NCBI GenBank assembly: GCA_947053925.1
Contig: CAMRUG010000009.1
Span: 1 to 56,446, forward strand
Length of the DNA: 56,446 bases
Reading direction: 5' to 3'
Source of the DNA: an uncultured Clostridia bacterium
GTDB lineage: Bacteria; Bacillota; Clostridia; Christensenellales; CAG-314
A model generated the notes under the pieces. It was not told where the DNA came from, did not search any database, and worked only from the letters and a program-made list of their open reading frames with translations. Positions 38,168-46,998 of the stretch are shown one piece after another. Numbering within the stretch: position 1 is the stretch's first letter; each line of letters begins with the position of its first letter. The translations under genes were made by a program, and so were the position numbers.

Positions 38168-38547
38168 TTTGACGGCGTTTAAGCATTGCAATACTGCGTT
38201 TTGCTTATGTTTTCGCTCAGAGTGTACGGTGTAGCACACTCGTCTCGCGAAATCCGCGCCTGCCTTACTTTGTGCGCTTAACAGCCGTCAAACGGACGTT
38301 GCAATACTGGCGAATATACACTTTGTTTACTGTGTTAGAAATTGGCAAACGGACGACCTTGACTGGTTAAATATTAAGTTACACAGACTAGACCGTAGCG
38401 GAAAAGTTCGGCGAAGCAAAGCGGAAGAGGATTGCTTTTAAATTAACGTTCAAAAATATTTACAAATTCCGCGTTATAACAACATAAACCATAATTACGC
38501 ATTACAAATTACGAATAAAAAAACGCATTTTTAGGAGGTTACACTCT
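38168..38547. other. 380-bp post-terminator leader with hairpin and short repeats
   Basis: GACGGCGTTTAAGC (38171-38184) nearly matches the reverse complement of GCTTAACAGCCGTC (38278-38291), a possible large hairpin. TTGCAATACTG occurs twice in direct orientation (38186 and 38299). A smaller hairpin GAGTGT...GCACACTC lies inside. T-boxes usually end shortly before the gene, so this may be an insertion. The ileS Shine-Dalgarno AGGAGG ends the region. Confidence 0.5.
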
Positions 38548-41500
38548 ATGAGCAAATATAAGAAGGTCGACAGTTCTTTAAACTTTGTCGACAGAGAAAT
38601 GCAAGTTCTTAAGTTTTGGAAAGAAAACAAAATTTTTGAACAGACAGCCGCCAAAGGCGACAAGTCGTTTACTTTTTACGACGGTCCTCCGACAGCCAAC
38701 GGCAAGCCGCATATCGGGCACGTTCTTACGCGTTCGATAAAAGACCTTATTCCGCGCTATCAGGTAATGAAAGGGCGCAAGGTGTTGCGTAAGGCAGGTT
38801 GGGATACGCACGGATTGCCGGTTGAACTCGAAGTGGAAAAACTTCTCGGTATCGACGGTAAAAAGCAAATAGAAGCATACGGCATCGAGCCGTTTGTCAA
38901 CAAATGTAAGGAATCTGTCTGGAAGTATAAGGGCGAGTGGGAGCAGTTGTCCGACCGCGTGGCATACTGGGCGGATATGGAACACCCTTATGTTACTTAC
39001 GACAACAACTATATCGAGTCCGAGTGGTGGGCTTTAAAGGAAATTCACAAAAAGGGCTTATTGTACAAAGGATTCAAAATCGTGCCTTATTGTCCGCGTT
39101 GCGGAACGGCATTATCAAGCCACGAAGTTGCACAAGGCTACAAGGACGTAAAGGAAAAATCCGCAGTTGCAAAGTTTCAACTGGTAGATTATCCCGACAC
39201 GTATTTTCTTGCTTGGACTACAACGCCGTGGACACTGCCCAGTAACGTTGCACTTTGTATGAATGCCAACTTCGACTATGTAACCGTATTATCAAACGAC
39301 GTCAAGTATATTCTTGCAAAGGACCTTGTAAGCAAGCACTTTGAAGAAGGTACTTACGAGATACTGGAAGTAAAAAAAGGTTCCGAATACGAACGCGTAC
39401 ATTATAAGCCGTTGTATACTTACGCAAGCGTTAAAGAAGATTGCTACTACGTTACTAACGACGAATATGTAACTTTAACCGACGGCACGGGAATTGTACA
39501 CATTGCCCCCGCATTCGGCGAAGACGACGCGAATGTTGGAAGACGTTACAATTTGCCTCTTGTTCAACTTGTTGGCGAAGACGGTAAGTTTGTTGACGGG
39601 TGCGGCGAATTGACAGGCGTATTTTGCAAGCACGCCGACAAGGCGATTCTTGCCGACCTTAAAACGCGCGGACTGCTGTTTGCAGAACTTATGTACGAGC
39701 ACAGTTATCCCCATTGTTGGCGTTGCGATACTCCGCTGATTTATTATGCGCGCAAGTCGTGGTTTGTTAAGATGACGGCTGTACGCGACGAGCTATTAAA
39801 AGCCAATGCGTCTGTAAACTGGATACCTCCTACAATAGGAAGCGGACGTATGGGAAACTTCCTCGAAAACGTTATTGACTGGGGAATATCCCGCGACAGA
39901 TATTGGGGTACACCCTTACCTGTTTGGATATGCAACAAGTGCGGTAAAGTCCACGTTATAGGCAGTAGGCGCGAGTTGGCGGAAAAATGCGGTTGCAGTG
40001 AAAACATCGAATTGCACCGTCCGTTTATTGACGAATGTAAATGGGAATGCGAATGCGGAGGAGAATATGTTCGTACTCCTGAAGTTATCGACTGCTGGTT
40101 CGATTCCGGTTCTATGCCGTATGCGCAATTCCATTACCCGTTTGAAAACGAAAAATTGTTTAAGGAAAACTTCCCTGCCGATTTCATCTCCGAAGCGGTA
40201 GACCAAACGCGCGGTTGGTTTTACGTTCTGCTTGCCGTCAATACAATTTTGTTCGGCAAAGCGCCCTTTAAAAACTGCATTGTTCTAGGACTTGTGGGCG
40301 ACGAACACGGCGTTAAGATGAGTAAACACAAGGGCAACGTCGTCGACCCGTGGGACAGTTTTAACAAGCAGGGAGCAGACGCGGTAAGGTGGTATTTCTA
40401 TACCGCATCGGCGCCGTGGCTTCCCAGTCGTTTTTATTCCGAAGCGGTATCCGAAATGCAACGCAAGTTTTTGGGAACATTGTGGAATACTTACGCGTTT
40501 TATGTTCTGTATGCCGATATTGACGATTTCGATCCGTCAAAATACGAACTTAAAAAGTGCAAACTGACTTTGATGGATAAGTGGATTTTGTCCGAAGTAA
40601 ACCAACTTATCGAAACGGTAGATAAAGGGCTGGCTAATTACGAAATAACAGATACGGCGCGTTCGATAGAAAAGTTTACCGATATGCTGTCTAACTGGTA
40701 TGTACGCAGATGCCGCGAACGCTACTGGGGTTCGGAATGGACAGACGATAAACAGGCGGCATATATGACCTTATATACCGTTCTTGATACGTTAGTAAAA
40801 GTATCTGCTCCGTTTGTACCCTTTATTACAGAAAGCATTTACCAAAATATTACTGCTAACTGCTTTGATAAAGCGCCGCGCTCGGTGCATTTGTGCGACT
40901 TCCCCAAAGCGGACAAAAAGTACATTGATACTAAACTTAACAAGATGATGGAAAAAGTTCTTGACATAGTAGTGTTGGGGCGTAGCGCGCGTAACTCTGC
41001 CAATGTCAAAAACCGTCAGCCTCTTGCCCGTATGTACGTTGCTACAAACGGCGAAATCGACGGCGAAATGGCGGATATAGTAAAGAACGAATTAAACGTA
41101 AAAGAACTTGTTTCCGTTAAAACCGCAGACGAATTTGCCGAGTACGAAATTAAGCCTCAATTAAAGACGCTAGGACCTAAGTACGGCAAACTTATAAGCA
41201 TAATACGCGACAGGTTTGCAAGTTTGGGCGAACGTGCCCGCGAAGTTGTTGCAAACGTTCAAAACGGCGGAAAGCATATATTTGACTTTGACGGAAATAA
41301 AGTAGAAGTCGAAGCGCAGGACTTGCTTATATCTTCTAAAAACAAGCAAGGATATTCGGTAGTATCGGACCACGGAGATACGGTTGCGCTTGACGTAAAC
41401 CTTGACGAAAAACTGATTGAAGAAGGACTTGTTCGCGAAATAGTTTCTAAAATTCAATCTATGCGTAAGGAATGTGATTTTGTTGTAACCGACCATATTT

Positions 41501-41670
41501 TGATAGGTTACAAAACGGACGGCAAACTTGCTAAAATATTTACCGATTACTCTGACGAAATTGCTTCCGGTACGCTTGCGGACGAAATTAAGCCTGCAGC
41601 AAGCGGCGCATTTGCAAAGGAACTGGAAGTAAACGGCGAAACGGTAACGCTGTATTTGACAAAAGCATAG
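38548..41670 (+). CDS. ileS: Isoleucyl-tRNA synthetase, eukaryote-like type 2
   Basis: A 1040-residue class I synthetase that charges tRNA-Ile. The HIGH motif is at 55-58 within PPTANGKPHIGHVLTRSIKDLI and KMSK is at 590-593. The first signature reads FYDGPPTANGKPHIGH, which marks the type 2 form (found in eukaryotes, archaea and some bacteria) rather than the common bacterial PPYANG form. Type 2 enzymes are poorly inhibited by mupirocin. The editing domain and two Cys-rich zinc segments (PYCPRCGTAL and the CNKCGK...CECGG region) are visible. AGGAGG fixes the start. An Ile T-box upstream controls it. Confidence 0.96.
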   Translation: MSKYKKVDSSLNFVDREMQVLKFWKENKIFEQTAAKGDKSFTFYDGPPTANGKPHIGHVLTRSIKDLIPRYQVMKGRKVLRKAGWDTHGLPVELEVEKLLGIDGKKQIEAYGIEPFVNKCKESVWKYKGEWEQLSDRVAYWADMEHPYVTYDNNYIESEWWALKEIHKKGLLYKGFKIVPYCPRCGTALSSHEVAQGYKDVKEKSAVAKFQLVDYPDTYFLAWTTTPWTLPSNVALCMNANFDYVTVLSNDVKYILAKDLVSKHFEEGTYEILEVKKGSEYERVHYKPLYTYASVKEDCYYVTNDEYVTLTDGTGIVHIAPAFGEDDANVGRRYNLPLVQLVGEDGKFVDGCGELTGVFCKHADKAILADLKTRGLLFAELMYEHSYPHCWRCDTPLIYYARKSWFVKMTAVRDELLKANASVNWIPPTIGSGRMGNFLENVIDWGISRDRYWGTPLPVWICNKCGKVHVIGSRRELAEKCGCSENIELHRPFIDECKWECECGGEYVRTPEVIDCWFDSGSMPYAQFHYPFENEKLFKENFPADFISEAVDQTRGWFYVLLAVNTILFGKAPFKNCIVLGLVGDEHGVKMSKHKGNVVDPWDSFNKQGADAVRWYFYTASAPWLPSRFYSEAVSEMQRKFLGTLWNTYAFYVLYADIDDFDPSKYELKKCKLTLMDKWILSEVNQLIETVDKGLANYEITDTARSIEKFTDMLSNWYVRRCRERYWGSEWTDDKQAAYMTLYTVLDTLVKVSAPFVPFITESIYQNITANCFDKAPRSVHLCDFPKADKKYIDTKLNKMMEKVLDIVVLGRSARNSANVKNRQPLARMYVATNGEIDGEMADIVKNELNVKELVSVKTADEFAEYEIKPQLKTLGPKYGKLISIIRDRFASLGERAREVVANVQNGGKHIFDFDGNKVEVEAQDLLISSKNKQGYSVVSDHGDTVALDVNLDEKLIEEGLVREIVSKIQSMRKECDFVVTDHILIGYKTDGKLAKIFTDYSDEIASGTLADEIKPAASGAFAKELEVNGETVTLYLTKA

Positions 41671-41767
41671 TCGCTCGGGTGTTCGCATAAAAACGGCTTC
41701 ACTGCGACCAACACAAAAAACGTGTTGTTCTTGTTGCAGATTGTTTTTATTGCGAACACCCTCGCTC
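41671..41767. mobile_element. MITE-like 85-bp inverted-repeat element with 6-bp direct repeats
   Basis: The element at 41677-41761 has ends GGGTGTTCGCATAAAAAC and GTTTTTATTGCGAACACCC, reverse complements except for one extra T. TCGCTC sits immediately outside both ends (41671-41676 and 41762-41767), like a target-site duplication. Inside, CAACAC and GTGTTG form another hairpin. It carries no gene. It begins right after the ileS stop and has no T-run, so it is not a simple terminator. Confidence 0.7.
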
Positions 41768-41962
41768 TTATTGTCAAGCGGCGACGTTATTTTGACTTAC
41801 AGGTTCCTTTAAAAACGTATCGGGCATTTGCTCAAAAACACCTTCACGAGTCGCTCAGCAATATTGTTATACTTGCTTTTCGCAGTTTATAGTTGTGTCT
41901 TTCAGCCGAGATGTTTGTACATCGAATTATGACGTTGCGAAAATTATCATAGGAGTTAATTT

Positions 41963-42433
41963 ATGTATCGAATGCAGCAAGCGGTAGATAAAATCAAAAA
42001 AGATATTATGGGTAAAAGTGTTTTGGAAGTCGCTTGCGGTACTGCCGACTTTTCGGTAGCAGCATCTGAATTTGCCGAACACGTAGACTGCATTGACCTC
42101 GACGATTTTAGGCTGAATTCCGTTGTTGCAAAATGCCCAAATATTACTTTTGAGCGAATGGACGCGACGGCGTTAAGGTTTGCAGACGGAACATACGATA
42201 CGGTAGTCGTTTACAATGCGTTGGCGCACCTTGAAACGGTAATCGACAGAGTTGTGTCCGAGTGTTTAAGGGTAGTAAAACTTGGCGGTAATATATATTT
42301 TATAAGTTCATTCAGTATGGACAAATATACAATCAAGAACAAATTCTTGCCTCATTTGTCTGATATAAAGTTGGATTATGCCGTTTTTAATGATAAAACT
42401 TTTACATATGTTCAAATAAACAAGCAACAATAG
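41963..42433 (+). CDS. SAM-dependent methyltransferase, short
   Basis: A 156-residue class I methyltransferase. Motif I is VLEVACGTADFS (20-31), followed by the acidic strand DCIDLDDF and motif IV YDTVVVYNALAHLE, with the usual LRVVKLGGNIYFI strand. It is shorter than most, ending soon after the core, and may be a minimal or C-terminally trimmed member. AGGAG precedes the ATG. The substrate is unknown. Confidence 0.85.
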   Translation: MYRMQQAVDKIKKDIMGKSVLEVACGTADFSVAASEFAEHVDCIDLDDFRLNSVVAKCPNITFERMDATALRFADGTYDTVVVYNALAHLETVIDRVVSECLRVVKLGGNIYFISSFSMDKYTIKNKFLPHLSDIKLDYAVFNDKTFTYVQINKQQ

Positions 42434-42477
42434 CGGCCATTGTCCGTATTAGTAGAATATTAAACATTAAAAAAAAC

Positions 42478-42516
42478 AAGCCGTCTTAATTACGATTGCG
42501 TATTAGGACGGCTTTG
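42478..42516. terminator. Bidirectional terminator
   Basis: AAGCCGTCTTA pairs with TAGGACGGCTT over a 13-base loop. The minus-strand exit (GTTTTTTTT) is the stronger T-run. It lies between two convergent genes. Confidence 0.75.
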
Positions 42517-42548
42517 TATTTGGTGTAAAAACACATAGTAAACTGTTT

Positions 42549-42779
42549 TTATTCGGTTTTAAAAATACTGTCGTATTCTACATTTAAAATTTGTTTTATC
42601 AACATAATTTCATCGGGGTATAAATGCCTTTGACCGACTTCTATTTTGGCAAGCGCGCTCCGTGTTATGTCGCAACCGTTAAGTTGCAGTTTAGCCGCAA
42701 GTTCGTCCTGCGTTAAACCGCTTTGCTCTCTCAGCAGTCGTATGTTATTGCCTATCTTCTTTTCGATTTTTTTATTCAT
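42549..42779 (-). CDS. XRE-family transcriptional regulator
   Basis: A 76-residue protein that is almost only a helix-turn-helix of the Cro/C1 type. NNIRLLREQSGLTQDELAAKLQ carries the helix pair and ITRSALAKIEVGQRHLY the recognition part. There is no extra sensor domain. It is divergent from the zinc-ribbon membrane protein at 42888. Two 20-bp palindromes lie in the 108-bp gap, one next to this start and one after the divergent promoter, which suggests it represses both genes. GAGGGA precedes the ATG. Confidence 0.9.
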   Translation of the reverse strand: MNKKIEKKIGNNIRLLREQSGLTQDELAAKLQLNGCDITRSALAKIEVGQRHLYPDEIMLIKQILNVEYDSIFKTE

Positions 42780-42790
42780 ATAATTCCCTC

Positions 42791-42810
42791 TTGCGCTTAT
42801 TTAGGTGCAA
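42791..42810. promoter_or_regulatory. Operator O1 (putative XRE site)
   Basis: TTGCGCTTATTTAGGTGCAA, a near-palindrome with TTGC half-sites. It shares its pattern with O2. It lies just upstream of the xre start. Confidence 0.7.
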
Positions 42811-42814
42811 ACGC

Positions 42815-42843
42815 TTGACATTATTATGCGCTAACTCTATAAT
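42815..42843 (+). promoter_or_regulatory. Perfect consensus promoter of the zinc-ribbon gene
   Basis: TTGACA at 42815-42820, 17-bp spacer, TATAAT at 42838-42843. It is framed by operators O1 and O2, with O2 over the expected transcript start. Confidence 0.9.
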
Positions 42844-42847
42844 ATTT

Positions 42848-42867
42848 TTGCACCTATATAAGTGCAA
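42848..42867. promoter_or_regulatory. Operator O2 (putative XRE site)
   Basis: TTGCACCTATATAAGTGCAA, an almost perfect palindrome. Centre-to-centre distance to O1 is 57 bp. Confidence 0.75.
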
Positions 42868-42887
42868 AACACCAAGGGAAAGAAAAT

Positions 42888-44876
42888 ATGAATAAATGTT
42901 TTAAATGCGGTACCGAATTTGACGGGGAGTTTTGCCCACAGTGCGGAACTGCGTATGAAAAAGAAAAAGTTTGCCCTAACTGTCAATCGGTAGTGGACGG
43001 TAGTGTTAAATTTTGTAATCATTGCGGTTTTAGGTTTGTAGATGAAAGCGCCGCAACTAATGTAAATGTATCCGCGTTGTCGGTAAGAATGCGCTCAATT
43101 TCTATTTGGAATATTCTTGCAAAAAGTTTTCCCGTTGTAGGTATGTATGCTTTGGCGTTGTTTTCACTGCTGTTGTGGGCGTTTTTTGCCGCGCCGTTTT
43201 CTTCTATGCTCAGTGAAAGTTTGGGCAATGTTTATACTACACTTAACGGCGTAATAGACGACTTTTTGCCTATCGCTAAATCCTCGTTGGCGTTTGCGGT
43301 TATCACTCTTGTATATTCTATAGCAGTCATTGTATTATCGTTTGTTCCTAAAACAGCAAAAGTTACGGCAGGCAAAGTAAATCTTGTAACTTTGCTGTCG
43401 TTTTGCGGAAACTTGCTGTATATTCCGTTTTTTGCATTGGGTTGCGCGACCGCAACAAAGTGTAAGGAAATATTTATGGAAAACGGCAGTTTTGTAGGCA
43501 TAACGATTGCATTTTCAATAGTATTTTTGTGTATATCTGTAGGCTCAACCCTCGCCGATATTTTGTTGCGCAAATACAATGTAATGTATAAGCAGGCGTA
43601 CGATGATAACAAACAAGCAAAAGCTGACAAAGAGGAACACCGCAACAAACTTATTGCCGAACGCCGCGCCAAAGCGGTGCAAATTCTTGCGGAAAACGGT
43701 ATAGTTGAGCCTGAAGCAGTAACTTGCGATAAAATGTTGCGCAGAAAAATTTGGTTAAATTTTAAAATGCCGGAATTGATATGTTTTGCTTTTCCTGTTT
43801 CTATATTTTTAGGTATACAATCTTTTGGTAACTTAATGTGGAATTTGTCGACTCGTTACGATGAGCTTAGACATTTCCCCATAGCTTTAACGATATTTTA
43901 TTATATTTTAGCGATTATACTATGGGGCGGTTCTGCAATAGCGGTTTATATGCCAATAAAAATGTATTGTCAAAATAATAGTAAGAAAACAATTAAAAAA
44001 CTTAAAATACGCCAATTTCTTGTTGTTATAGGTATGTGTGCAACCTTCTTATTGCAGGCTGTTACTTATTTTAGTGTTGAGGCAGAATATTATAATCAAG
44101 CATTTGATACTTTAACGGTGTTTATGGCGTTTTATGTGTTTATCGGGATTACGGTATTTATCCTTTACATTGTAAATTTGGTTATAAGAATAAATATTAA
44201 CCGTATTTTCAATATAAACGGTAAGGGAAAATATAAATATACGACTTTTGTAAACGACGAAGAAGTACCGCTTACAATCGAATTATTTTGTCGGCAGCGC
44301 AACGATTACGAAACTTACCGTAAAGATAAAAGATATTACGAATATAATATTAAAAAAGTTGTCCGCGAACAACAAATTATTGAAAAACCTAAATACAGCA
44401 AACGTAATAAGAAATTAGGAATTATAACAATAGTGTGTACAGCGGTCATGATTGCGTTGTATTCGATAATTCCTTATATTTTGATTGATACAAATTTTCA
44501 ATACAGCAAAGTATCTAAAATTAGTCCTGGTATTACGACCAAGGACGAGGTGGTAATAGTATTAGGCAAAGCGGACATAGAAACGGATTATGTTTGGTCG
44601 TATTACAGTTCAAATTATATCAAACTTATGCGCAAGGCGGAAGATTTGTCAAACCAAATGGCAACCGTGCAAAGTATTGAGGAAGCAATGAAAATTCAAG
44701 CGGAATTAGACAAAGTGCAAGAAAAAATGGAGAACACAACTTATAAGTACATTATCGTTACATTTATGCCCGACGGAAAAGTTTCTAAAACGGATTACAA
44801 TTTTAATTACAACCCGAGTAGTCAAAAAAACGGAAGAACGACAAACGTCCTTTGTCTGTTGGATTTGTCTATATAA
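42888..44876 (+). CDS. Double zinc-ribbon multi-span membrane protein
   Basis: A 662-residue protein. Two zinc ribbons open it (Cys4, Cys7, Cys16, Cys19 and Cys29, Cys32, Cys43, Cys46), then about ten membrane spans in several groups separated by charged cytoplasmic loops. The last part has one span (about 510-535), then ISPGITTKDEVVIVLGKAD, a segment like the start of SmpA/OmlA-type proteins, and a helical EEAMKIQAELDKVQEKM stretch. I do not recognise the whole. The promoter is a perfect consensus between two operators for the divergent XRE regulator, so expression is probably tightly repressed and inducible. The signal is unknown. Confidence 0.8.
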   Translation: MNKCFKCGTEFDGEFCPQCGTAYEKEKVCPNCQSVVDGSVKFCNHCGFRFVDESAATNVNVSALSVRMRSISIWNILAKSFPVVGMYALALFSLLLWAFFAAPFSSMLSESLGNVYTTLNGVIDDFLPIAKSSLAFAVITLVYSIAVIVLSFVPKTAKVTAGKVNLVTLLSFCGNLLYIPFFALGCATATKCKEIFMENGSFVGITIAFSIVFLCISVGSTLADILLRKYNVMYKQAYDDNKQAKADKEEHRNKLIAERRAKAVQILAENGIVEPEAVTCDKMLRRKIWLNFKMPELICFAFPVSIFLGIQSFGNLMWNLSTRYDELRHFPIALTIFYYILAIILWGGSAIAVYMPIKMYCQNNSKKTIKKLKIRQFLVVIGMCATFLLQAVTYFSVEAEYYNQAFDTLTVFMAFYVFIGITVFILYIVNLVIRININRIFNINGKGKYKYTTFVNDEEVPLTIELFCRQRNDYETYRKDKRYYEYNIKKVVREQQIIEKPKYSKRNKKLGIITIVCTAVMIALYSIIPYILIDTNFQYSKVSKISPGITTKDEVVIVLGKADIETDYVWSYYSSNYIKLMRKAEDLSNQMATVQSIEEAMKIQAELDKVQEKMENTTYKYIIVTFMPDGKVSKTDYNFNYNPSSQKNGRTTNVLCLLDLSI

Positions 44877-44882
44877 AAAATA

Positions 44883-44919
44883 ACGCTGCAGAATTAAAAT
44901 TTTTCTGCAGCGTATTTTC
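44883..44919 (+). terminator. Terminator
   Basis: ACGCTGCAGAA pairs with TTCTGCAGCGT, followed by ATTTTC. The T-run is weak. Confidence 0.65.
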
Positions 44920-44978
44920 ATTGTCGCCATTTGCAACAAAAATTGCCGAGTTTGCAATAAGCGAAGGCAAATTTTATT
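44920..44978 (+). repeat. 59-bp dispersed intergenic repeat, copy B
   Basis: Gapless match to copy A at 33675-33733 (46 of 59 identical by eye). It follows a terminator, as copy A does. No coding frame is seen from here to the promoter at 45165. Confidence 0.65.
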
Positions 44979-45164
44979 GTAGGTTTATGCAAAAAATCAA
45001 TTAGCGAATTATTCTTAAATTCATATTTTATTAAGGAACGGTAGGTTTACGGAAAGATAACGCCGTTTTATTACAATGCGGAGTGCGTTGCCCGTGATTT
45101 ATGCTTTGACCCACCGTTAATTGCAAATTAAATTTATCGGCAATGTTAAAATTAAAGCAAACAG

Positions 45165-45193
45165 TTGAATAATGTCGGGTTTTAATATATAAT
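45165..45193 (+). promoter_or_regulatory. Promoter giving a near-leaderless transcript
   Basis: TTGAAT at 45165-45170, 17-bp spacer, TATAAT at 45188-45193. The -10 ends nine bases before the ATG at 45203, so the transcript would start about two bases before the codon. Confidence 0.7.
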
Positions 45194-45202
45194 TAAACCG
45201 TT

Positions 45203-46060
45203 ATGAAGTTAAACACCGAATGGAAAGATTACGAAATAATTGCAACGGGCGACGGCGAAAAGTTAGAGCGTTGGAAAGACGTTATTTTACTGCGTCCCGA
45301 TCCGCAAGTTATTTGGCACGCCGATAAACCGCTTTGTCAAGTAAAAAAGCCTGACGCGCGTTATCTCCGTTCGTCAACAGGCGGAGGCAGGTGGGAATTT
45401 GCGCGTAAACTTCCCGACAGTTGGAAAGTTAGTTGGCGTAATTTGACATTTGCCGTAAGACCTATGAACTTCAAGCATACGGGATTATTCCCCGAGCAGG
45501 CGGCAAACTGGGCAATGATGATAGACCTTATAAAGCAGTCCGACAGACCCGTATCTGTACTGAATTTATTTGCCTATACGGGCGGAGCAACCGTAGCGTG
45601 CCTTTCGGCAGGTGCAAGCGTGTGCCACGTTGACGCGGCTAAAAATATGGTGGAAACGGCAAAGGAAAACGTTGCTTTGTCGGGACTGTCGGACAAGCCC
45701 GTCCGTTATATAGTAGACGATTGCCGCAAGTTTGTTACGCGTGAAATAAAGCGGGGCAAGCGGTATGACGCGATTATTCTCGATCCGCCGAGTTTCGGAC
45801 GAGGCGCAAGCGGAGAAGAGTGGAAGATAGAACGGGACATTTACGACTTTTTAAAATTGTGCGCGTCTGTGCTTTCGGATAATCCGCTGTTCGTTTTACT
45901 CAACTCGTATACAACGGGGCTTCAACCGGCAGTACTTCAAAATTTACTTCAACTCACAATGCCTTCATACGGTAAATCTACCGCATACGAAGTATGTTTA
46001 CCAACCGATGAGCAGGGCATAGTATTGCCTTGCGGAGCAAGCGGACTTTGGATGAAGTAA
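45203..46060 (+). CDS. RlmI/RlmK-like class I rRNA methyltransferase
   Basis: A 285-residue methyltransferase. The segment FKHTGLFPEQAANW, motif I VLNLFAYTGGATVAC (about 117-131), DAAKNMVETAKENV and the catalytic-type motif ILDPPSFGRG fit the RlmI/RlmK-like group that modifies C5 of cytosine or a base in 23S rRNA. The exact target is unknown, and it lacks the N-terminal PUA-like domain of full RlmI. There is no Shine-Dalgarno; the promoter position implies an almost leaderless mRNA. Next is an RluA-type pseudouridine synthase, also an rRNA modifier. Confidence 0.85.
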   Translation: MKLNTEWKDYEIIATGDGEKLERWKDVILLRPDPQVIWHADKPLCQVKKPDARYLRSSTGGGRWEFARKLPDSWKVSWRNLTFAVRPMNFKHTGLFPEQAANWAMMIDLIKQSDRPVSVLNLFAYTGGATVACLSAGASVCHVDAAKNMVETAKENVALSGLSDKPVRYIVDDCRKFVTREIKRGKRYDAIILDPPSFGRGASGEEWKIERDIYDFLKLCASVLSDNPLFVLLNSYTTGLQPAVLQNLLQLTMPSYGKSTAYEVCLPTDEQGIVLPCGASGLWMK

Positions 46061-46096
46061 TATTCTGTATGTTATAAGCAATGAACAAGTGTACAT

Positions 46097-46125
46097 TTGT
46101 CAATATTTACGGCACAATGTATAAT
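46097..46125 (+). promoter_or_regulatory. Promoter of the pseudouridine synthase gene
   Basis: TTGTCA at 46097-46102, 17-bp spacer, TATAAT at 46120-46125. Confidence 0.75.
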
Positions 46126-46206
46126 TGGTTTTAAAAGTTTATTTATCGGCGGCGGGCGTGGCAAATCTGCCGTCAAAACAAAACACAATACTTAAAGGAT
46201 AAAAAT

Positions 46207-46998
46207 ATGGCAAGAACATTTACAATGGACGACGTTACAATTCTTCACGAAGATAACAGCGTGCTGGTTGTAGTAAAACCGCAGAATATTCCTTCGCAAG
46301 CCGATTCCAGCGGCGACTTGGATTTGCTGACGTTGTTAAAACAGTATATAAAAGAAAAATACAATAAGCAGGGCAATGTCTATCTGGGGCTTGTCCACCG
46401 TCTGGACCGTCCTACGGGCGGCGTGATGGTGTTTGCCAAAAACAGCAAAGCGGCGGAACGTCTTTCCCGTCAGATAGTTGACGGAGATATGACAAAACAA
46501 TATCTAACAACCGTGCTCGGTTGTCCTAACGATAAAAAGGGCGTGCTTGTAAATTATTTAAAGAAAAACGCCTTAACAAATACCGTGTATGTCGCCACAT
46601 TCGGAGACCACAATGCTAAACGCGCCGAACTGAGTTATGAGGTGCTTGAGAGTTTCAGCGACGTTGTAAGTCTTGTTAAGGTTCAACTCGGAACAGGCAG
46701 AAGCCACCAGATACGAGTACAGTTTTCCGCAATAGGGTGTCCTGTGTTCGGAGACGTGCGTTACGGAGGAGATGCTTTGGCAAAGGGGCATAATCTTGCT
46801 TTGTGGGCGTACCGTCTGGAATTCAACCACCCTGTAAGTAAAGAACGTATGGTATTTGTTGCATATCCGCCCGTTAAAGAGCCGTGGACAAAATTCGATA
46901 TTCAAAAGCATATTGAAAACTTTGCCGATTCGGACGATACCGAGCAGGACGGTGTTCCGCTGTTTGTCCGCCCCAATGTGGCAAATACTTTAGATTAG
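46207..46998 (+). CDS. RluA-family pseudouridine synthase
   Basis: A 263-residue enzyme that converts uridine to pseudouridine in rRNA or tRNA. Motif II HRLDRPTGG carries the catalytic Asp67; further motifs are KTYLTTVLG-like KQYLTTVLG and GTGRSHQIRVQFSAIGCPVFGD. It begins without an S4 domain, so it is the short RluA type. AAAGGA precedes the ATG. Substrate site unknown. Confidence 0.93.
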   Translation: MARTFTMDDVTILHEDNSVLVVVKPQNIPSQADSSGDLDLLTLLKQYIKEKYNKQGNVYLGLVHRLDRPTGGVMVFAKNSKAAERLSRQIVDGDMTKQYLTTVLGCPNDKKGVLVNYLKKNALTNTVYVATFGDHNAKRAELSYEVLESFSDVVSLVKVQLGTGRSHQIRVQFSAIGCPVFGDVRYGGDALAKGHNLALWAYRLEFNHPVSKERMVFVAYPPVKEPWTKFDIQKHIENFADSDDTEQDGVPLFVRPNVANTLD

